From assembly GCF_014332695.1 (NCBI RefSeq), contig NZ_MBUA01000023.1:434001-498000 (forward strand): DNA of 64,000 bases. The letters run 5' to 3'. Position numbers and translations under genes: made by a program. Origin of the DNA: Flavihumibacter stibioxidans (GTDB lineage: Bacteria; Bacteroidota; Bacteroidia; Chitinophagales; Chitinophagaceae). The notes below the pieces were generated by a model. It saw only the letters and a list, made by a program, of their open reading frames with translations, ran no database searches and was not told where the DNA came from. Within the stretch, counting starts at the first letter, position 1, and the number at the start of each line of letters is the position of its first letter. Of the stretch, positions 41,837-50,275 are shown piece after piece.

Positions 41837-41908
41837 TTCCAATTTTCATTATTTTTAGTGTCTGTTTTACACTTATTCCGGTTTCAGTGAATTTACAATG
41901 CCATAATT

Positions 41909-44275
41909 ATGCGATTGCTGTCTCTTTTTATTTGCACCATCATTGTCACCAATGCCCTGCAAGCCCAGCCTGGCAGGCTGCAATATTTTCCCATATCCGC
42001 CGTACGATTATCGGAAGGCCCCTTCAAAGCCGCACAGGAAACCGATAAACAGTATATCCTGTCCTTAAGTCCCGACCGGCTGCTGGCACCTTACCTGAAA
42101 GAAGCCGGCCTCACCCCAAAAGCCGCCTCCTACGGAAACTGGGAAAATACCGGGCTCGATGGACATATCGGCGGACACTACCTTTCAGCCCTGTCCATGA
42201 TGTACGCGGCAACCGGCGACAACCAGATAAAACAACGGCTCGATTATATGCTGAACCAACTGGCTGTTTGCCAGGAAAAAAATGGGAACGGTTACCTCAG
42301 TGGCATTCCGGGTGGAAAAGCCATGTGGGAAGAGATCCGTGGCGGCAGGATCGATGCCGGCAACTTCGGACTGAACGGTAAATGGGTGCCGCTGTACAAT
42401 ATCCATAAAATCTTCGCGGGATTACTCGACGCTTACAGCGCAGCAGAAAGCAAGCCCGCACTTGCCATGCTGGTCAAACTGACAGACTGGATGGATGACC
42501 TGACCAAAAATTTGTCTGACGAACAGGTGCAGAATATGTTGATCAGTGAGCATGGGGGACTGAATGAAGTATTCGCGGAACTTTATTCCATCACCCGCAA
42601 TTTGCGTTACCTGAACCTGGCTGAAAAGTTCTCCGATCGTCGCATACTCACACCCTTACTGGAAGGCAGGGATCAGCTCACAGGCCTCCATGCCAATACC
42701 CAGATCCCCAAAGTGATTGGGTATGATCGCATCGGGCAGTTAGCCGGTAAAAAGGACTGGTCCTCGGCAGCAGCATTTTTCTGGTACACCGTTACCCAAC
42801 ACAGAACCGTTTCCATCGGCGGCAACAGCGTGCGCGAACATTTCCATCCTGCCAATGATTTTTCCTCCATGCTCAGTTCCAGCCAGGGGCCGGAGACCTG
42901 CAACTCCTACAATATGCTGAAACTGACCAAAAGCCTGTTCCAGTCTGCACCCAACGGAACACTGGTAGACTATTACGAAAGAACACTTTACAACCATATA
43001 CTTTCTTCCCAGCATCCAAAAGGAGGCTTTGTTTACTTCACCCCCATGCGGCCGGGCCATTACCGCGTGTATTCACAGGCACAGGAAGATTTCTGGTGCT
43101 GCGTGGGATCCGGACTGGAAAATCATTCCCGTTATGGTGAAATGATCTATGCCCACAACGAGAAAGACCTCTTCATCAACCTCTATATCCCGTCCTCCCT
43201 TGAATGGAAAGAAAAAGGTCTGCGGCTGGAACAAAACACCCGCTTCCCGTATGAAGAGAAATCATCCATCCGGCTGAAACTTCAAAAACCCATGATAGCG
43301 TATATGCATTTCCGCTACCCATCATGGGCCGCTAAAAAGGAATTCAGTATTTCTGTCAACGGAAAAATACAACCGAACCTTACGATCAAAAACGGGTTTG
43401 TCTCCATTCACCGCAACTGGAAAAACAATGATGTAATCAGCATTCGGCTGCCCATGGAAACAAGTCTTGAATACCTGCCCGACGGATCAGAATGGGCATC
43501 GTTTGTTCATGGCCCGATTGTGCTGGGAGCCATCACAGATACCACAAAACTTACCGGTTTATGGGGAGACGGCAGTCGAATGGGGCATGTTGCCAATGGG
43601 CCGCTCCTGCCCACTGACCTGGCACCCATAATCCTGAAGGATGAGCAGCCATTGAGCAGCTACCTGCAACCTGTCGCCGGCCAGCCTTTGCATTTCAGCC
43701 TTACCAGCCATGTGTACCCCAACAAATACACCAATATCAGGCTGGTTCCATTTTACACCATCCATGAAGCCCGCTACATGGTTTACTGGCCCGTTACAGG
43801 AAAAGAACAACTGCCGCTGCGCCTGGCAGCCATGAAGGCAAAGGAAGATGCCTTACTCCAACTGGAAAACCAGACCATCGACCAGGTAGCAGCAGGCGAA
43901 CAGCAACCCGAATCGGATCACCAGTTCGCAGGTGAGCAAACGCAAACCGGATTAACAGATGACCGTTACTGGCGTGAAGCAACAGGATTCTTTAGTTATG
44001 TATTGAAAAATACAGCACACAAAGCTCATGCACTTCAGGTGACCTTTGTGAAAGGAAATACCAACACAGCATTTGACCTCCTGGTGAACGATTCAGCGCT
44101 TCCCGCACCGTCATTGGAATGGGCCGAAAACGCTTCAACCTTAACCGTTACATTTGATATCCCTGCAATGCTGAAAAACAAGGATACCATAACCATCCGT
44201 TTCCAGGCAAAAGCCGGGAGCAGTACGCCAAGAGTTAGGGAGATCAGGTTATTGAAGCGTGCAACTGGAAATTAA
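41909..44275 (+). CDS. GH127/GH146-type beta-L-arabinofuranosidase (DUF1680), secreted
   Basis: This 788-residue protein has a signal peptide (LFICTIIVTNALQAQ), an (alpha/alpha)6 barrel and C-terminal beta-sandwich domains. Family landmarks are NTGLDGHIGGHYLSALSMMYA, PETCNSYNMLKLTKSLF and the zinc/cysteine site FWCCVGSGLENHSRYGE. It removes beta-L-arabinofuranosyl residues from arabinan-type side chains or hydroxyproline glycans. It stands alone, 72 bp after the channel-like gene, and its stop overlaps the convergent rmuC stop by 4 bp. The exact family number is uncertain. Confidence 0.9.
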   Translation: MRLLSLFICTIIVTNALQAQPGRLQYFPISAVRLSEGPFKAAQETDKQYILSLSPDRLLAPYLKEAGLTPKAASYGNWENTGLDGHIGGHYLSALSMMYAATGDNQIKQRLDYMLNQLAVCQEKNGNGYLSGIPGGKAMWEEIRGGRIDAGNFGLNGKWVPLYNIHKIFAGLLDAYSAAESKPALAMLVKLTDWMDDLTKNLSDEQVQNMLISEHGGLNEVFAELYSITRNLRYLNLAEKFSDRRILTPLLEGRDQLTGLHANTQIPKVIGYDRIGQLAGKKDWSSAAAFFWYTVTQHRTVSIGGNSVREHFHPANDFSSMLSSSQGPETCNSYNMLKLTKSLFQSAPNGTLVDYYERTLYNHILSSQHPKGGFVYFTPMRPGHYRVYSQAQEDFWCCVGSGLENHSRYGEMIYAHNEKDLFINLYIPSSLEWKEKGLRLEQNTRFPYEEKSSIRLKLQKPMIAYMHFRYPSWAAKKEFSISVNGKIQPNLTIKNGFVSIHRNWKNNDVISIRLPMETSLEYLPDGSEWASFVHGPIVLGAITDTTKLTGLWGDGSRMGHVANGPLLPTDLAPIILKDEQPLSSYLQPVAGQPLHFSLTSHVYPNKYTNIRLVPFYTIHEARYMVYWPVTGKEQLPLRLAAMKAKEDALLQLENQTIDQVAAGEQQPESDHQFAGEQTQTGLTDDRYWREATGFFSYVLKNTAHKAHALQVTFVKGNTNTAFDLLVNDSALPAPSLEWAENASTLTVTFDIPAMLKNKDTITIRFQAKAGSSTPRVREIRLLKRATGN

Positions 44276-45762
44276 TCCCGATCCAAACCATCCTGCAGCA
44301 ATGCTTCACTTGCAATACCCGCAGGAATGGTTTTGCCAGATTTGATTTCCAGTTGTTTCATCTTCTCAGCCTGGAAAATAATATTACCACGTCCGCTGGC
44401 CAGTTTCCTGTGCGCCTCGCCGTATACTTTCTGGACGGCGTTAATGGACTTGCCGATGCTTTCAAAATCTTCAATAAAACCCGCCACTTTATCATATAAC
44501 CGGCCTGCCCGCTCCGCCACCGCCTCGGCGTTTTTATTGATGGCATCCTTCTTCCACATGTCATAAATCAGTTTCATTGCCACCACAAGGTTGGCGGGAC
44601 TCACCAGCAGCACATTTTTCCTGTAAGCATACTGCTGCAGGTCAGGGTCATTCTGCAAAGCAGTTATATATGCGGCTTCCACTGGAAGGAACATGATCAC
44701 CATATCCAGGCTATTGGCGATCTGTGTATAATTCTTTCCGCTCAGTCCATCAATATGATTGCGCAGGGATTGTACCAGGCTTTTCAGCAATATGACCTGT
44801 GTATCCGTATTTTCTTCCCTGCATAACTGGTCATAATGCACTAAGGAAACTTTGCTGTCTATTACCAGCACCCTTTCATCAGGATACTTCACCACGATAT
44901 CGGGACGCATCCGGTTGCCGTCATCATCATTCGAACTCTCCTGGGGAAAGAAATGGACACCTTTTTGCAAACCACTGTATTCAAGAATGGTTTCAAGAAT
45001 CCATTCGCCCCAGTCACCCTGCTTTTTTGTATTCCCGCTGAGTGCAACAGCCAATGACTTTGCTTCTTTTGCAAGGGTTTCATTTAACTGCACCATCAGC
45101 TTCACCTGTTCTTTCAGTGAAAGCCTTTCCTCGTTTTCAGATTTGTAGGTCTTTTCAACCTGTTGCCGGAAATCATTCAGGTTTGATTTCAGCGGTTCCA
45201 GTAATACATTCATTTCCCTTTGCTGTACTTCGTTGAACTTTTTCGTTTTCTCATCCAGGATATCATTTGCCAGCAGGGAGAAATCCTTCCGCAATTTTTC
45301 CGTCATCTGCTCCAGGTCGGTTTTCTGCTGCTGGTACACCAGTGATTGGTTTTCCAATTTGGCCTTCAGGTCAGTGATTACCCTGTTCGCTTCCATCCAT
45401 TCATTCGTCCTGGATTCCAGCTTCTGCCTTATTGAATTGTTTTCCAGCTGCAGGTTTTCCTTTTCGCCGTTAACTATACCGAAGGCAGTTTTTTCAGCGC
45501 TCAGGGATTCACGCTGGCGATGGCTCACTTGCTCAAGTTCAGCACTACGCGCTTTTAACGCTGCCAGTTCATCAGCCTGCATTCTTGTTTTTTCTTCAGC
45601 CAAAGCCAGCCGGGTGATGGTCTGCTGTAATGTTGCGCTTGTTTCAGCATACCGGGCGGCGGATACAAAGTCTCTTTCAACAAGTAGTTTACGTACCAGC
45701 CAGGTAATTGTAATTCCAGCGAACAAACCAAACAAGCCAACTATCATCAGAGTCGTATTCAT
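44272..45762 (-). CDS. rmuC: RmuC family DNA recombination protein
   Basis: This 496-residue protein has an N-terminal membrane helix (MIVGLFGLFAGITITWLV), a long coiled coil (about 30-230) and a C-terminal PD-(D/E)XK-like nuclease domain (KKQGDWGEWILETILEYSGL, GNRMRPDIVVKYPDERVLVIDSKVSLVHYDQL). RmuC limits inversions at short inverted repeats in E. coli, which is notable in a window rich in perfect palindromes. The start MNTTLMIVG at 45762 is chosen because it begins right at the membrane helix. Confidence 0.92.
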   Translation of the reverse strand: MNTTLMIVGLFGLFAGITITWLVRKLLVERDFVSAARYAETSATLQQTITRLALAEEKTRMQADELAALKARSAELEQVSHRQRESLSAEKTAFGIVNGEKENLQLENNSIRQKLESRTNEWMEANRVITDLKAKLENQSLVYQQQKTDLEQMTEKLRKDFSLLANDILDEKTKKFNEVQQREMNVLLEPLKSNLNDFRQQVEKTYKSENEERLSLKEQVKLMVQLNETLAKEAKSLAVALSGNTKKQGDWGEWILETILEYSGLQKGVHFFPQESSNDDDGNRMRPDIVVKYPDERVLVIDSKVSLVHYDQLCREENTDTQVILLKSLVQSLRNHIDGLSGKNYTQIANSLDMVIMFLPVEAAYITALQNDPDLQQYAYRKNVLLVSPANLVVAMKLIYDMWKKDAINKNAEAVAERAGRLYDKVAGFIEDFESIGKSINAVQKVYGEAHRKLASGRGNIIFQAEKMKQLEIKSGKTIPAGIASEALLQDGLDRD

Positions 45763-45868
45763 ATTAACAGATTTACACTGCAATAATACAAGCCGCCGTT
45801 GCAACCTATTTGCATTTCTGTTTCTTTACCAAACTTCAACCCCATATTCCACACAGCTCACTCCTCCT

Positions 45869-45876
45869 TATCTTTG
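45869..45876 (+). promoter_or_regulatory. -7 box (TATCTTTG) of trmB
   Basis: TATCTTTG matches TAnnTTTG and ends only four bases before the trmB ATG, so the expected transcript would start at or next to the start codon. No -33 TTG is evident at standard distance. Confidence 0.42.
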
Positions 45877-45880
45877 CCCA

Positions 45881-46591
45881 ATGGGTCAGAAAAAATTAGT
45901 TCGGTTCGAAGCCATCAAAGGATACCCTAATGTGCTGCAATACCCCGAAAACATGGCGGGAAAATGGAAAGACCAGTTTGGCAATTCCAACCCGATTACA
46001 CTCGAATTGGCTTGTGGTAAGGGCGAATACACTGTTGCATTATCAGCAATGTATCCGGCCCGGAATTTTATTGGCGTGGATGTGAAGGGTAACCGGCTCT
46101 ATATAGGCGCCAAACAATGCCTGGCAGCCGGCCAGACAAATGCAGCCTTCCTGCGTACGCAGATTGACCGGATTGCGACTTATTTTGAACCGGGTGAAGT
46201 GCGCGAAATCTGGATCACTTTTCCGGATCCGCAACTCCGCCGTTCTCGTGCCAAAAAAAGACTGACCCATCCGAAATTCCTCCGGCTGTACCAGCAATTC
46301 CTGCAACCCGGCGGAATCATTCACCTTAAAACGGATTCACCGGTTTTATACAGGTTTACGCTGACTGTCATTGATCTCTACGGTCTCGAACTGGTTACAC
46401 ACTCCGATGATGTGTACGGGCAGGCTGAAGTCAGCCCTGAATTGCGCATCAAGACCCACTATGAGAAACTGGACATAGCCGGTAGTAACAGGATCCATTA
46501 CATTTCATTCAGACTCCCGGCTTTACCATTGCCGGACAAAGACAGGGAATTGCAAGAACTGGTATTTCAACATGAAGAAGCAACTAATTGA
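45881..46591 (+). CDS. trmB: tRNA (guanine-N7-)-methyltransferase
   Basis: Methylates G46 in the variable loop of tRNAs using S-adenosylmethionine. This 236-residue class I methyltransferase has the SAM motif LELACGKGEYTVAL, NFIGVDVKGNRLYIGAKQC, and the family signature IWITFPDPQLRRSRAKKRLTHPKFL. A K-T-D motif (LKTDSPVLYRF) follows. The frame is open from 45233, but everything before MGQKKLVRFEA is antisense to rmuC. The 3' end overlaps the DUF5522 gene by 20 bp. Confidence 0.95.
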   Translation: MGQKKLVRFEAIKGYPNVLQYPENMAGKWKDQFGNSNPITLELACGKGEYTVALSAMYPARNFIGVDVKGNRLYIGAKQCLAAGQTNAAFLRTQIDRIATYFEPGEVREIWITFPDPQLRRSRAKKRLTHPKFLRLYQQFLQPGGIIHLKTDSPVLYRFTLTVIDLYGLELVTHSDDVYGQAEVSPELRIKTHYEKLDIAGSNRIHYISFRLPALPLPDKDRELQELVFQHEEATN

Positions 46592-46796
46592 AGGAATCGA
46601 TTTCTATTATAATGAAGATGGATATGTGGTGCTGACGGAAAAATATCACCTTGAGAAAGGGGTTTGCTGTGGCAATGGTTGCCTGCACTGCCCTTTTGAT
46701 TATATCAATGTTCCCGAGCCACGCCGCAGCCAGCTTCAACAGCAAAAAGCCATCAGAAATGCCCAGGACAGGCAAAACGGCCAAACCGAAAACTGA
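46572..46796 (+). CDS. DUF5522 family small protein
   Basis: This 74-residue protein has the four-cysteine motif GVCCGNGCLHCPFDY near the centre, preceded by the family start LIEGIDFYYNEDGYVVLTEKYHLEKG. The cysteines suggest metal or iron-sulfur binding. Function is unknown; it is widespread in Bacteroidota. It overlaps trmB by 20 bp and the following gene by 38 bp, so all three are translationally coupled. Confidence 0.85.
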   Translation: MKKQLIEGIDFYYNEDGYVVLTEKYHLEKGVCCGNGCLHCPFDYINVPEPRRSQLQQQKAIRNAQDRQNGQTEN

Positions 46797-47184
46797 AAAA
46801 AAACAAAAGAGCAGCAGGCAGGCAGGCGGATTAAAAAAACTCAGGCCATCCGGCGAAGCGGAAAGCAGCTTTTTTGAGCAGGTGTATGACCTGGTGGAAC
46901 ATGTGCCGCCTGGGCGCGTTACGACCTATGGCGCCATAGCCCGCGCACTCGGATCGGGACTATCCGCCCGTATGGTTGGCTGGGCGCTTAACGGATCTTT
47001 CAGCAGCAGCAGGAATATCCCGGCGCAGCGCGTCGTAAACCGCAATGGCCAGTTGAGCGGCAAAGCACATTTTGCCACTCCCACCCTCATGCAGGAACTG
47101 CTCGAAAAAGAAGGAATCAGGGTAAAAAACGATACAATAGAAAACTTCAAACAGGTTTTCTGGGATCCGGCAGACAGTTTATAG
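46759..47184 (+). CDS. Alkyltransferase-like (ATL) DNA-binding protein
   Basis: This 141-residue protein has a basic N-terminal tail (about 1-35) and an MGMT-type winged-helix domain (FFEQVYDLVEHVPPGRVTTYGAIARALG). In place of the PCHRV methyl-acceptor motif it has NIPAQRVVNRNG, so the reactive cysteine is missing and it cannot repair alkyl-guanine directly. ATLs bind O6-alkylguanine and recruit nucleotide excision repair. The start ATG at 46759 lies within the DUF5522 gene; the frame is open to 46651. Confidence 0.9.
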   Translation: MPRTGKTAKPKTEKKQKSSRQAGGLKKLRPSGEAESSFFEQVYDLVEHVPPGRVTTYGAIARALGSGLSARMVGWALNGSFSSSRNIPAQRVVNRNGQLSGKAHFATPTLMQELLEKEGIRVKNDTIENFKQVFWDPADSL

Positions 47185-47191
47185 GTGGTGA

Positions 47192-47662
47192 TCAGATCCC
47201 AGCTACATCCTGATCACTCAGCCTGAGCTGGATCATCACTTTGTGTTTGAAGGGATTGAGGCCCCCGAAAATAACCAGTATGGTCAGGGTAAGGCCCAGA
47301 AAGGCCCAGTTTCCGGTAATCAGGTAACAGATGGTGCAAAAAATGCTTGCGGATTCCAGCAATGACCACTGGACCAATGAAGCGCCACGATATCTGCCCA
47401 GCTTCTCCCTTGCATGTTCTTTTCCATCCCTGATCGTTTCGAGCCGGCGGCGGAAAAGCTGTATCCCCACGATCACGGCTGCAAAGGAATATAAAACAGC
47501 AATCACCTGTAGCAAACGGTCCAATGGCACATCTGCAGGGGGAACGATAATATTGAATTGTACCAGTAAGAAAGCAATGATTCCGAAGACGATCTGTGCA
47601 TACAGTAAACGCCGGTAAAGTACCTGCATGTCGCGAAACGGTGAAGTTGGCTGGTTGGTCAT
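47192..47662 (-). CDS. Small integral membrane protein, unknown function
   Basis: This 156-residue protein has four predicted transmembrane helices (IVFGIIAFLLVQFNIIVPP, LLQVIAVLYSFAAVIVGIQLF, SIFCTICYLITGNWAFLGLTLTILVIFGGL) and a short cytoplasmic loop rich in charged residues. No known family is recognised. It is the last gene in the run of minus-strand respiratory genes, 37 bp after DUF420, and may or may not belong to that operon. Its end is convergent with the ATL gene. Confidence 0.78.
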   Translation of the reverse strand: MTNQPTSPFRDMQVLYRRLLYAQIVFGIIAFLLVQFNIIVPPADVPLDRLLQVIAVLYSFAAVIVGIQLFRRRLETIRDGKEHAREKLGRYRGASLVQWSLLESASIFCTICYLITGNWAFLGLTLTILVIFGGLNPFKHKVMIQLRLSDQDVAGI

Positions 47663-47699
47663 GATGGAGTCAAACTTGCTCTAATTTAATTTATTCTGT

Positions 47700-48248
47700 T
47701 CAGGCATTGCCATAATAGGGACTGATCATGAGGTACACCAGCACCCCGGTTAAAGCCACATAGAACCAGATAGGCCAGGTAATCCTTGCCAGCTTTTTAT
47801 GCGCCGGCCATTCGGCCACCAGGGCACGGTAGGCCGTAAACAAAATAAAGGGAAGAATGATGGCCGCCAGGAAAATATGGGTGATCAGGATAAAATAATA
47901 AACCGGTCTTATCCATCCCTCACCTCCAAACTTTGTATCACCGGCAAAGAGGTGATGCCCGATATAGGAGACCAGGAATAGTGCAGAAAGGATCATAGCA
48001 GTAAACATGACCTTTTTATGCAACCGGTAATTACCATTCTTAACAGAGATCAGGCCAAACACCAGTAAGACAGTTACCATTGAATTAATAATCGCATTGA
48101 TCCTGGCAAACAGGTGCACATCAAAGCCAAGGTCAACTTCAAGTTTAACACGCGACAGCAATACAACTGCTGCAAATACCACAAAGGATACAATCCCGAT
48201 CAGAAGCTTCGCCTGTGGATCATTTTTCTTAATGAGCGCCGGTAACAT
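47700..48248 (-). CDS. DUF420 membrane protein (CtaM/YozB-like)
   Basis: This 182-residue protein has five predicted helices and conserved membrane histidines (VDLGFDVHLFARINAIINS, YRLHKKVMFTAMILSALFLVSYIGHHLF, FILITHIFLAAIILPFIL). Homologues in Firmicutes (CtaM/YozB) are needed for aa3-type oxidase maturation. The position six bases after the sco gene in an oxidase operon supports a role in oxidase assembly, perhaps heme or copper handling. Confidence 0.88.
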   Translation of the reverse strand: MLPALIKKNDPQAKLLIGIVSFVVFAAVVLLSRVKLEVDLGFDVHLFARINAIINSMVTVLLVFGLISVKNGNYRLHKKVMFTAMILSALFLVSYIGHHLFAGDTKFGGEGWIRPVYYFILITHIFLAAIILPFILFTAYRALVAEWPAHKKLARITWPIWFYVALTGVLVYLMISPYYGNA

Positions 48249-48254
48249 GATTTT

Positions 48255-48974
48255 CTATTTTCTGAATAAATTCCGCTTTTTCTTCCTGTCTTTTTCAATC
48301 GTTATTTTGACTATGTCGCCCGCGAGGTCAGCCATTGCCATGCTGTCAAGCCCATTGTAATAACCCCTGACAACCCTGTCCTTATCCAGCAGTACAAATT
48401 TTTCTGAATGGATAAAATTGGAATCAACGTTCTCGCCATCCACCGTAGCCAGTTTCACTTCATTGAGTGCAAAATCATAAATCGTTTTCTTATCGCCTGT
48501 AAGCATCCACCAGACATCATGGTTCACTCCATAACGATCAGCAAATTTTTTAAGCTGAACCGCTGAATCCCTTTGGGGATCAACGCTGAACGACAGGAAC
48601 TGGACAAAATTGGTATCAATCTTACGGGTAACATCTTTCAGTCTAAGACTGCTCTGAAGCCTTTTCATGTTAACCGTAAGCGTTGGGCAGATAGAGGGGC
48701 ACCGGGTGAAGAAAAAATTGATGACCATTACCTTACCCGGCAACTGGTCAAGTGAAACCGTATCGCCCAGTTGATTCACCAGTTCGATATTGGCCACTTT
48801 ATGCCATACGGTATCGGTAGATTCCTTTCCTCCCTCCACTTTGGTAAGAACAGTATCAACATAATAACGCCTGGGCATGTCAACTGCTCCCGCCTGGAAA
48901 TAGTCAACAATGAAGTAACACACCACCGGTAAAACCAGTGCCAGCAAAATCCCCAGAAAAGCCTTCTTGTTCAT
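48255..48974 (-). CDS. SCO1/SenC family copper chaperone
   Basis: This 239-residue protein has an N-terminal membrane anchor (FLGILLALVLPVVCYFIVDYF) and a periplasmic thioredoxin-like domain. The copper motif is FFTRCPSICPTL (CxxxC), with the third ligand histidine in SNFIHSEKFVLLD. It delivers copper to the CuA site of oxidase subunit II. It lies in the oxidase operon, 93 bp after the subunit IV gene; that gap holds REP-like units. Confidence 0.93.
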   Translation of the reverse strand: MNKKAFLGILLALVLPVVCYFIVDYFQAGAVDMPRRYYVDTVLTKVEGGKESTDTVWHKVANIELVNQLGDTVSLDQLPGKVMVINFFFTRCPSICPTLTVNMKRLQSSLRLKDVTRKIDTNFVQFLSFSVDPQRDSAVQLKKFADRYGVNHDVWWMLTGDKKTIYDFALNEVKLATVDGENVDSNFIHSEKFVLLDKDRVVRGYYNGLDSMAMADLAGDIVKITIEKDRKKKRNLFRK

Positions 48975-48993
48975 TGGACCGGATTTAAATAAA

Positions 48994-49060
48994 AGTGTCT
49001 GACATCTTTTACAACATGTCAGACACTGTATAAGTTTAAGAATAAAAGATGTCAGACACC
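48994..49060. repeat. REP-like GTCTGAC cluster inside the respiratory operon
   Basis: Arms AGTGTCTGACAT (48994-49005) and complement (49016-49027) form a 12-bp hairpin with a 10-nt loop, followed by a third unit ATGTCAGACACC (49049-49060). It fills the gap between the subunit IV stop and sco start. There is no T-run right after the hairpin on the minus strand. Confidence 0.85.
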
Positions 49061-49067
49061 CCGACGA

Positions 49068-49535
49068 TTATTCCATCGTACCCTCTTTCTTCGCATCCTT
49101 ATGCTCTTCAGCACCATGAGCGGGAGCATGTTCGGTCTTTTCAACCTTTATCTGGCTCTGCTCATAGTGATATGGATCGTAGGTGTTCTTCAGGTTCTTG
49201 TAGGAATTACCATCGTACAGGAAGGCGACGATAAACCAGATAAACAGCAAAAGTGGCACCACAATAGTCATGATCATGGCACGGATTTCGTGTTTGAGGT
49301 GCATGAAGTAGGCCACAATGTAAAACGCTTTGGCCAGCATCAGCACACAGATCACACCTTTTACCAAGAGGCGGAAGAAATCACCTTCCAGTGAGATCAG
49401 CCAGAAACCGAGCGCCAGTTCGATGAGGGTAATAACTGAAAGGATCACGGTTACCTTGACTACTTCCTTACGGCCTGCTTCCCGGTCAAACTCGTGGTGG
49501 AACGTTATTTCGCTAGAATTGGAATGATTATCCAT
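49068..49535 (-). CDS. Cytochrome c oxidase subunit IV-like protein
   Basis: This 155-residue protein has three transmembrane helices (KVTVILSVITLIELALGFWLI, LLVKGVICVLMLAKAFYIVAYFMHLKHE, MIMTIVVPLLLFIWFIVAFLYDG) of the prokaryotic COX4/CyoD type. The conserved VAYFMHLKHE is present. A charged C-terminal tail rich in His, Glu and Lys follows. It is an accessory oxidase subunit, 18 bp after subunit III. Confidence 0.9.
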   Translation of the reverse strand: MDNHSNSSEITFHHEFDREAGRKEVVKVTVILSVITLIELALGFWLISLEGDFFRLLVKGVICVLMLAKAFYIVAYFMHLKHEIRAMIMTIVVPLLLFIWFIVAFLYDGNSYKNLKNTYDPYHYEQSQIKVEKTEHAPAHGAEEHKDAKKEGTME

Positions 49536-49553
49536 TATTAATTCGTTTAATCG

Positions 49554-50225
49554 TTATACAAGGTAAAATACGGTGAATACAAATACCCATACCAGGTCTA
49601 CAAAGTGCCAGTACAGACCAGCTTTTTCGATCATCAGGTAATGCCCGCGCTGTTCAAACACATTGTTCAGGGTCATGATCAGCATAATGATATTGATGAT
49701 CACACCACTAAATACGTGGAAACCGTGGAAACCGGTGATGGTAAAGAAAAAGTTGGTAAAGTTGGTAGAAGCTTTTGTACCATCGATGTTCAGGAAGGGA
49801 TTGCTACCCCACCAGGCACCTTCATGGAACATATGTGTCCATTCCCAGGCCTGGCAGCTCAGGAAGGCGATACCGCCGATAATGGTAAGCACAAGGTTTC
49901 GCACCACGCCTTTTTTATCCATCGCATGGCCGGCCTGCACAGCCAGTACCATTGTAACGGAACTGATGATCAGGATAAAGGTCATCAAACTCACGAACAT
50001 GAGCGGAAGACCGGAACCTAACCCGGGGAATGACTGGAATACTTCGTTGGGGTCGGGCCATGAGTTGCTGGAAAAACGGATGGTGCCATAAGAGATCAGG
50101 AACGCACCAAAGGTGAACGCATCACTCATAAGGAAATACCACATCATCAGTTTACCATACTCCACGTTGAAGGGACTTTTACCGCCACTCCACCATTTTT
50201 GTTCTGCAGGTACTGCTTGTGCCAT
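49554..50225 (-). CDS. Cytochrome c oxidase subunit III (second copy)
   Basis: This 223-residue protein has five predicted membrane helices of the COX3 family: MMWYFLMSDAFTFGAFLISYGTI, and the conserved FTITGFHGFHVFSGVIINI and GLYWHFVDLVWVFVFTVFYLV. It is longer than the neighbouring subunit III. Tandem subunit III genes are common in Bacteroidota oxidase operons. It lies 50 bp after the first copy. Confidence 0.93.
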   Translation of the reverse strand: MAQAVPAEQKWWSGGKSPFNVEYGKLMMWYFLMSDAFTFGAFLISYGTIRFSSNSWPDPNEVFQSFPGLGSGLPLMFVSLMTFILIISSVTMVLAVQAGHAMDKKGVVRNLVLTIIGGIAFLSCQAWEWTHMFHEGAWWGSNPFLNIDGTKASTNFTNFFFTITGFHGFHVFSGVIINIIMLIMTLNNVFEQRGHYLMIEKAGLYWHFVDLVWVFVFTVFYLV

Positions 50226-50275
50226 GTTCAGTGTTTAAGATTGGTTCGCAAATTTAATTGGATATACGGAATTAA

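Noticed and set aside
45233-45880. N-terminal 216-codon extension of the trmB frame
   Set aside because: It is antisense to rmuC, has no methyltransferase features, and TrmB proteins start about at MGQKKLVRF; the -7 box lies inside the extension.
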